Part shown: piece by piece, positions 30,811 to 35,687 of the stretch | How the letters are laid out: each line of letters starts with the position of its first letter | Position numbering within the stretch: the first letter of the stretch is position 1 | Virus record (IMG/VR): IMGVR_UViG_3300029922_000189 | Coordinates: 1 to 35,687 of that record | Length of the DNA: 35,687 nucleotides | Strand: one strand, 5' to 3' | DNA from: a virus | The notes under the pieces: model-generated | Told to the model about the DNA's origin: nothing | Databases searched by the model: none | Seen by the model: only the letters and a program-made list of their open reading frames with translations | Translations under genes and position numbers: made by a program

Positions 30811-30851
30811 GCGAAAGGGAATACGGCCGGGTTCGAGTCTCGGCTCGCTTC
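30809..30851 (+). other. tRNA-like minihelix (acceptor plus T-arm) before TerS
   Basis: CCGGG-TTCGAGT-CTCGG (30827-30843) is a full T-arm with the invariant G53-C61 pair and TTCRANY loop. It is followed without gap by CTCGCTT (30844-30850), six bases of which pair with AAGCGA (30809-30814) as an acceptor stem, then a discriminator-like C. The D and anticodon arms are missing; only 12 bases lie between. It may be a decayed tRNA, an attachment-site fragment or a regulatory mimic. The TerS ATG follows directly at 30852. Confidence 0.45.
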
Positions 30852-31439
30852 ATGGAAACTCAAATGGACAAGCCAAAGCAAAGATTATATTTCTCCGGTG
30901 GTGAGCTGTGCCGGAATTGCGGAAAGCATAAGAGTATTTGCGTATGTCCGCGGTCCTCGCTCCACTCCATTGAGAAGGTATTGACCCCGAAACAGGAGAA
31001 GTTTCTGCGCAATTATATTCAATCAACGGGCGCAATGTGCGGAAATGGAACCCTATCATACGCCAATGCCTATGGGTATGATCTTGAAAATGCCGATACG
31101 ACCAGGCAACTTGATGAAAATGGCAAGCAGATCCAAGGAACAAGCCAGCGAGACAAAATGGCAAAGCTTTGCGAAATGTCGGCGTCGCGTATGCTATCAA
31201 ATGTAATCATTGAGCCGCATATTACCGCGCTTTATATGGAACTTATGGAGGATCACGCGCGCGTTGATCGTGAACTGATGAAGCTGGTCCTCAAGGGTGA
31301 TATTTCTGCCATCCGCGAATACAACGCGCTCAAGCAGCGCATTACCAAAAAGATTGATCTCACCACCAAAGGTGCGTCAATCGTTCTAACCGACGAACAG
31401 CGTGCCAAGCTGGATGCTCTGTTTGAAGAAAAAGTATGA
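30852..31439 (+). CDS. Terminase small subunit-like protein with zinc knuckle
   Basis: This 195-residue protein has an N-terminal Cys4 knuckle (C20, C23, C30, C32), then LTPKQEKFLRNYI (44-56) and GTLSYANAYG, the usual helix-turn-helix opening of small terminases, then ASRMLSNVIIEPHI (111-124). A C-terminal helical oligomerisation region ends LDALFEEKV. Small terminases recognise phage DNA and regulate TerL. The zinc knuckle is unusual. Overlap with the next start (ATGA) indicates coupling. TerL lies 2 kb downstream, separated by accessory genes. Confidence 0.75.
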   Translation: METQMDKPKQRLYFSGGELCRNCGKHKSICVCPRSSLHSIEKVLTPKQEKFLRNYIQSTGAMCGNGTLSYANAYGYDLENADTTRQLDENGKQIQGTSQRDKMAKLCEMSASRMLSNVIIEPHITALYMELMEDHARVDRELMKLVLKGDISAIREYNALKQRITKKIDLTTKGASIVLTDEQRAKLDALFEEKV

Positions 31440-31822
31440 CCACACCCACCACAACAGAAAAGAAACTCGTAAAATACGACGGGCATAGAAAATGGCATTA
31501 CGAAGATTGCAGGTTTATTGCTGAAGACGCTGGCGTATGCAACTGTCCTGCGGGATTGAAGCCAGAAAAATATCCCCTTCCAAAAGATATGACCACAACA
31601 GAAGATAAAGAGATGAGATGGATATGTGCTCCATGCGGAATTTCTGCGAATGTTCTCACGTGCCTGAAAAAATACGGAAAAAGACCAAACAAACTATGCT
31701 TTACTGTTTCCACTTACACAAAAGGAAAAACATGTGATGTATGTGGCAACATTGATGATTGCACCGAACAGAGAGACTTCTTTTACCCTGATTTTAGTTT
31801 ATTGAAAAACTATGGAAAATAA
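31436..31822 (+). CDS. Cysteine-rich zinc-binding protein
   Basis: This 128-residue protein has several cysteine groups: EDCRF, VCNCP, CAPCG, and CDVCGNIDDC. They suggest two zinc sites. There is no family I recognise. It lies between the terminase subunits and overlaps both neighbours slightly, with AT-rich base composition compared with TerL. Confidence 0.65.
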   Translation: MTTPTTTEKKLVKYDGHRKWHYEDCRFIAEDAGVCNCPAGLKPEKYPLPKDMTTTEDKEMRWICAPCGISANVLTCLKKYGKRPNKLCFTVSTYTKGKTCDVCGNIDDCTEQRDFFYPDFSLLKNYGK

Positions 31823-32270
31823 AACAACCACAACAGAATCACTGAAACAGTGCAAAAAATGTCTCACCATGAAGCATATTGATTATGGTGATATTTGCAA
31901 AAGGTGCCTATCTTCAAATTCAGAATCACTAAGGGAAGAATGGGAAGATAAATTTGTTAGCGATTTTCATGATAAATGGAGTTTTTCAGGAGTCACAGAT
32001 GCTTTTTGGAAAGGAGAAATGGAAGATAAAACACCTCGTCCTCAACAGGTTTTGGAATGGACGCTGAAAAAAACCGAAAAATTATTCTCAAAACGCCAAG
32101 CAGATATAGAGGGATTGATACAAGAGTTTCCGAAAAAGAATGTTATAGATTTATTCCCCGAAGCAAAAGTAACTGTTCCCAGCGTTGATTTGTCCTACCA
32201 AGTAACTTTTAAGAATGGGTATAATGAAGCTATTGAAAAAGTCATTCATCATCTAAAATCACTGTTATGA
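31812..32270 (+). CDS. Zinc-finger protein with helical tail
   Basis: This 152-residue protein opens with CKKC (14-17) and CKRC (29-32), a short zinc ribbon, followed by a charged helical middle and a C-terminal helix YNEAIEKVIHHLKSLL that resembles the C-terminus of the 32939-33256 product. It overlaps the previous gene by 11 bases and the FkbM gene by 4. Function unknown. Confidence 0.65.
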   Translation: MENKTTTTESLKQCKKCLTMKHIDYGDICKRCLSSNSESLREEWEDKFVSDFHDKWSFSGVTDAFWKGEMEDKTPRPQQVLEWTLKKTEKLFSKRQADIEGLIQEFPKKNVIDLFPEAKVTVPSVDLSYQVTFKNGYNEAIEKVIHHLKSLL

Positions 32271-32920
32271 TCATAAAAAAAATTGACGGCACAGCTCAAG
32301 AAATCCCCTTCACCAGCGACTCAATGGATGTCATTTTGCGCCAATTCGACGACGGCCTTTATAATCCCTATATTTCAAAAACCGATAAAGTTTTCCTTGA
32401 TATAGGATCAAACGTTGGTTTATTTGCACTCTATGTCTCTCCACAGGCCAGTAAGATAATATGTCTCGAGCCAACACCTGAACATAATGAAAAAGCGGTC
32501 CAAATATTGAAAAATAATCATCCCACATTTATTGTTGTTATTGAGGAGGGTGCGCTTTCGGATCATAATGGTGAAGATCTTTTTTATAGAAATCCGCGCA
32601 ATAGCACAAATAATTCTCTTGATGCTCGAGACAGTACACCGTTTCCAGTTGTATGTTTTACGTTAGCTGGTATTTATAATCGTTTCCATGATATCGATGG
32701 AATAGACCACGTAGACTTCTGCAAAATTGATATTGAAGGTAGTGAATGGAAAGCAATTACTGTAGAAACCTTAAAGCCGGTCTTTAATGTCATTGATAAA
32801 ATCTTCATTGAACTCCACCCCATGACCAAACAGTCTCAAGACGCAATGGCGCCTATCTTTGAAGCCGTCGGCTATAAGGTAGAGCGCGTCGGTAATGATA
32901 CTTTGTTTTGCCATAAGTAA
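32267..32920 (+). CDS. FkbM family methyltransferase
   Basis: This 217-residue protein has KVFLDIGSNVGLFAL (41-55, SAM motif I), ICLEPTPEHNEKA (65-77), and FCKIDIEGSEW, the signature of FkbM methyltransferases that methylate sugars and small molecules. It is coupled (ATGA) to the zinc-finger gene and sits inside the terminase operon, far from the glycan island. It may supply an additional O-methylation of the same glycan. No membrane or secretion signal is present. Confidence 0.85.
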   Translation: MIIKKIDGTAQEIPFTSDSMDVILRQFDDGLYNPYISKTDKVFLDIGSNVGLFALYVSPQASKIICLEPTPEHNEKAVQILKNNHPTFIVVIEEGALSDHNGEDLFYRNPRNSTNNSLDARDSTPFPVVCFTLAGIYNRFHDIDGIDHVDFCKIDIEGSEWKAITVETLKPVFNVIDKIFIELHPMTKQSQDAMAPIFEAVGYKVERVGNDTLFCHK

Positions 32921-32938
32921 TCTAATCAAACAAAATAT

Positions 32939-33256
32939 ATGACGAAAAAATATTTAGTCACTGACTTGAAAAATGAATTTATAGATCACATGAAGGGTAT
33001 TTACTGGGGTAAGGACGATGTAGGCTATCAGCTTCCGGTGAATGAACAGGCGGTAGAATACTGTGCCCATTGGTGGTCACTGAAACTCCAAGACATTCTC
33101 CTTGATAAGATTTCAAGCAAGAGACTAACAAAAAAAGCACTCATAGAGGATCTTGAAAGCCGGATGTTTGTAAACGTCGCCAGGGAAGATCGTGCCGACA
33201 GGGGATACAACCAAGGTTTAAGAGAAGCGGTGAGAGTGATAAAATCATACCTATGA
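32939..33256 (+). CDS. Small helical hypothetical protein
   Basis: This 105-residue protein is mainly helical with a Tyr/Trp-rich middle and a C-terminal YNQGLREAVRVIKSYL helix. The same type of ending is found in the 31812 product. No family is recognised. It starts after AAAATAT with no Shine-Dalgarno site. Confidence 0.65.
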   Translation: MTKKYLVTDLKNEFIDHMKGIYWGKDDVGYQLPVNEQAVEYCAHWWSLKLQDILLDKISSKRLTKKALIEDLESRMFVNVAREDRADRGYNQGLREAVRVIKSYL

Positions 33257-33489
33257 AATGGTTTAACCTCAAAAACAACCGATGTCCCGAATGCAACGGC
33301 GACTTCACCAAAGGTCTTGATGTAACCGAAGGCGGAACGATCGAGGAAATGGAAGCAGGCGACATGTCCGGCAAGATGTTTATCCACCATTGCGGATTTA
33401 TGATCACTGAGAAACGCTACAAGGAAATAGTGGAAGCAACCTTAAACAAGATGCGGCCCGGTGATGCTATGCTGAGCATGCGTCTATGA
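33253..33489 (+). CDS. Small zinc-binding protein before TerL
   Basis: This 78-residue protein has CPECNGDF (11-18) and MFIHHCGF (42-49), together a likely zinc site. It overlaps the previous stop and the TerL start by ATGA junctions, so it is translated with them. Function unknown. Confidence 0.65.
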   Translation: MKWFNLKNNRCPECNGDFTKGLDVTEGGTIEEMEAGDMSGKMFIHHCGFMITEKRYKEIVEATLNKMRPGDAMLSMRL

Positions 33490-34982
33490 TCTCAAAAAAG
33501 CTTCTACAACAAGTGATTGACGGCACGCGCGACGAGCGCATCTACCTTTGCGGCAGGGATTTTGGCCTGTTCTTCATGTACTACTTTGTGGACTATATAA
33601 AATATTCCTTCGCCGACTTTCACTATGAGATGTTCCAGGATGTGAACGATCTCCTCAGCGGCAAGATCCGGGAAGTGGCATGGCTTGGCTTCCGAGAATC
33701 CGCAAAGACGTCAATCGCTAAAGCAGTCATCGCCTATGTCATCTGCTATGAGAAACGTCACTATCCGAACGTGGACGCCTTTGACCGTGAGAATGCCGAG
33801 CGCATGCTTTTTGATACGATTGTTGAACTCCAAGGAAACCTGCGCATCAAGGCCGACTTCGGCGAGATGTTCAATGCGCGCCGCAATATGGACGAGGTTC
33901 AGCAGAAGCGCGTCACCAACTTCGTAACCAATAACAAGGTGCGTGTTGAAGCCCACTCTACACAGGAATCGGTGCGCGGACGCCTGCACGGCAAGCAGCG
34001 CCCTGACATGCTCATTCTCGACGACTTCGAGACCAACAAGACGAAGGACTCAAAAGCCTTCACTGAGCAGATCCAAGGCCATATTGAGGAGTTTATGACC
34101 GGTCTTGATTCAAAGGGCTTCATCATCTATCTTGGAAACTACATCACCGAGCACGGCAACGTCCACAAGATTATTGAGCGGTCCAAAAATGATCCGCGCT
34201 TGCGCATCCGCATCATCAACATCCTCGACCGAGAAGGATTGCCCACGTGGCCGTCAAAATATTGCCTCACCGATGCGGAAGCCAAAGAGACAGGCAAAGT
34301 CTCAATCGAGGACAAGAAACGCCAGCTTGGATCTATTGTGTTCTCTGCCGAGATGATGAACGAGCCGATTGACTCAATCTCACAGAAGTTTAAAAAATCA
34401 ATGTTCAAATACCGAACACTGGACGAAGTGCTCAAATTAAACACGCGCAAGTTTGCAACGCTCGATACTGCCATGTCAAAAGATGCTCACTCCGACTTTA
34501 CCGGCCTTGTGAAGAACTATGTGGATAAAGAGAACAAATGGAACCTGATCGGCAAGCAGATGCGCATTTCGCCGGGTCAGCTCATAGATCTGATCTTCCA
34601 GCTCCACGACGAGGGCTTCGAGAAGATAGGCATCGAGAAAGGCGTCTATTACGACGTATTAAAGCCGTTCTTCGACGAGGAATGCCGCAAGCGCAACAAG
34701 TATCCGTACATTGTCGAATTGAAGCATGGCGGTATAATGAAGGAGTCTCGCGTCGAGGCGCTGGTTGCCCCCTATGAAGCCGGAAGCATTTACCACATTG
34801 TCGGAGAAACCGACGAACTGGAATTGCAGCTCTTGAAGTTTCCAAATGGCTTGCATGATGATATTATTGATGCAGAGCAATACCAGTCTCATATTGCGGA
34901 AGCACCTTACGAGCAATCGCCTCAAAAGGTAGCAGCCCGGGCAAGGGAAATTCGCCGCAATACTACGACTCAGTCTCGATAA
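33486..34982 (+). CDS. terL: Terminase large subunit (ATPase and nuclease)
   Basis: This 498-residue protein is the DNA packaging motor. The ATPase half has a deviant Walker A GFRESAKTS (68-76) and Walker B MLILDDF (175-181). The RNase H-like nuclease half has FATLDTAMSKDAHSD (323-337) and NGLHDDIIDA (454-463), with Asp327 and Asp458/459 as likely metal ligands. Translation is coupled to the zinc protein gene by ATGA. The portal gene starts 6 bases after its stop, the classic order. It binds the portal and packs DNA using ATP. Confidence 0.93.
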   Translation: MISKKLLQQVIDGTRDERIYLCGRDFGLFFMYYFVDYIKYSFADFHYEMFQDVNDLLSGKIREVAWLGFRESAKTSIAKAVIAYVICYEKRHYPNVDAFDRENAERMLFDTIVELQGNLRIKADFGEMFNARRNMDEVQQKRVTNFVTNNKVRVEAHSTQESVRGRLHGKQRPDMLILDDFETNKTKDSKAFTEQIQGHIEEFMTGLDSKGFIIYLGNYITEHGNVHKIIERSKNDPRLRIRIINILDREGLPTWPSKYCLTDAEAKETGKVSIEDKKRQLGSIVFSAEMMNEPIDSISQKFKKSMFKYRTLDEVLKLNTRKFATLDTAMSKDAHSDFTGLVKNYVDKENKWNLIGKQMRISPGQLIDLIFQLHDEGFEKIGIEKGVYYDVLKPFFDEECRKRNKYPYIVELKHGGIMKESRVEALVAPYEAGSIYHIVGETDELELQLLKFPNGLHDDIIDAEQYQSHIAEAPYEQSPQKVAARAREIRRNTTTQSR

Positions 34983-34988
34983 AACCAT

Positions 34989-35687
34989 ATGGCAAAATAC
35001 GCGGAAGCAAACCAAAAAAAGATCTTTACCGAAGTTACCAAACTCTCCGGCCAGTACATAACTCACGGTGTGGAGATTCTTGAGCGCCTGCCATTCTACC
35101 AATTTAAAACGATTAAAATGTGCGAGTATTACGCAAACTCTCGCTACTTAACGAACCGCTTGATAGACGGTGGAAACTATGGCGCCGTCATGGATGCTGC
35201 CAACATTGACGATATCGGCCGCGAAAAACCTTTTTATAACATCGTGAACTACCGCGTAACGCTTGCCAAGGTGGCTACCGCCATTCACGTCCGGGACATT
35301 CAGATCGTCGGAGACGAGCCGAAGGACTGGGTCAAGGCCATGTTCTTGCAGCGCGAGGCCTATGAATGGATGATGGATCCCGAGGTGAACTTCTCGTACT
35401 TCCTCAATAAGGCGACCTACACGCGTCCCAAATACGGTGGTCTTCTGGTGAAGAAAACCGAAACAGAATCAGGGAAGCTCCTCATTGAAGTGGTGGATTG
35501 GCGTCTTGTCGTAACCGATCAGGTGGATATTTTAACCGGCGTGATCATTGAGCGTCACTTCATGACGCCGGTGGAACTCTCAAAAATGGGCGGCGCATGG
35601 AATCAGCAGCAAGTAACTGCGGCTATCAAGGCGGCCGCAAAACTGAAACAGCGCAAGCAGCGAGGATATGAGAAAACAATCTTTAAT
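34989..35687 (+). CDS. Portal protein, 5' part (continues at base 1)
   Basis: ATG at 34989 begins 6 bases after the terminase stop, with 233 codons reaching the window end without a stop. The first ten residues are MAKYAEANQK; from 35019 on the frame is the same as at bases 1-669. It is the true start of the portal gene and completes the 643-residue protein. One amino-acid difference separates the copies (Gln at base 337, Glu at 35355). Confidence 0.9.
   Translation, partial: MAKYAEANQKKIFTEVTKLSGQYITHGVEILERLPFYQFKTIKMCEYYANSRYLTNRLIDGGNYGAVMDAANIDDIGREKPFYNIVNYRVTLAKVATAIHVRDIQIVGDEPKDWVKAMFLQREAYEWMMDPEVNFSYFLNKATYTRPKYGGLLVKKTETESGKLLIEVVDWRLVVTDQVDILTGVIIERHFMTPVELSKMGGAWNQQQVTAAIKAAAKLKQRKQRGYEKTIFN
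35019..35687. repeat. Terminal overlap, right copy
   Basis: This is the second copy of bases 1-669, offset 35,018. There are no gaps; 24 substitutions. The differences begin 95 bases in and stop before the last 76 bases, so the edges are identical. Confidence 0.95.

Noticed and set aside
1-35687. CRISPR array, rRNA gene, complete tRNA gene, insertion sequence
   Set aside because: I found no regularly spaced repeats, rRNA-like sequence, transposase or full cloverleaf; the only tRNA-like element is the minihelix at 30809-30851.
1-35687. Diversity-generating retroelement or retron acting on the fibre genes
   Set aside because: No reverse transcriptase motif is present in any frame I read, and the repeats in the YadA-like gene are module duplications and not template/variable repeat pairs.
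1-35687. Recoded stop codons, as known in some candidate-phylum bacteria and their phages
   Set aside because: TGA, TAG and TAA all end genes at tight junctions (for example ATGA overlaps at 29188 and 33486, TAG at 16140), and long genes contain none in frame, so the standard code is used.

Overview
The window is one full genome unit of a tailed bacteriophage (Caudoviricetes) plus an overlap. Positions 1-669 recur at 35019-35687, so the unit is about 35,018 bp and maps as a circle or concatemer cut inside the portal gene. The two copies of the overlap differ at 24 positions, 23 of them silent, so the contig seems to join two closely related natural variants. The gene set points to a short-tailed (podovirus-like) virion: terminase, portal, scaffold, HK97-type capsid, a tail adaptor, a nozzle-like protein and very large internal virion proteins, with no recognisable tape measure, tail tube or sheath. 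The standard code applies (TGA acts as stop). I see no integrase and no polymerase, primase or helicase. The host cannot be named from sequence alone. Start codons mostly lack Shine-Dalgarno sites, and several genes have a -10 box only 8-9 nt before the ATG, so the host probably translates leaderless mRNA. A candidate-phylum (Patescibacteria-like) host would fit but is not shown.

Layout: portal (1-1902), two small proteins, acidic scaffold (2522), major capsid (3178). An accessory island (4177-9032) follows, with a GT-B glycosyltransferase, HExxH metallopeptidase, sulfotransferase, class I methyltransferase, short GT2-like protein and coiled-coil protein. The tail block (9142-20796) holds the adaptor, a fibre-like protein, the nozzle, a peptidoglycan-binding protein and a 1544-residue internal protein. 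Next come a lone minus-strand membrane protein with an operator-rich divergent promoter (20793-21257), a fibre with a collagen-like stretch, and an 836-residue YadA-like repeat protein that unexpectedly begins with a Sec signal peptide. The lysis block (24760-26921) has an exported coiled-coil protein, small membrane proteins, a papain plus GH24 fusion endolysin and a holin-like protein.

From 27290 to 29014 the genome switches to control functions: strong terminators, a 28-residue membrane mini-protein, two leftward zinc-binding genes behind a structured leader, and an AT-rich region with three perfect DnaA boxes that is the best origin candidate, ending in an 87-nt hairpin RNA. From 29015 rightward lies the early/packaging operon: ribbon-helix-helix protein, HNH nuclease, many short zinc-binding proteins, terminase small subunit, FkbM methyltransferase and terminase large subunit, running into the second copy of the portal start.

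Working picture (inference): the phage relies on host DnaA and host replication proteins, coordinates its units through a dispersed GTTAGCAC motif and leaderless promoters, decorates a glycan on virion or host with its own transferases, and places an adhesin-like protein on the infected cell surface.
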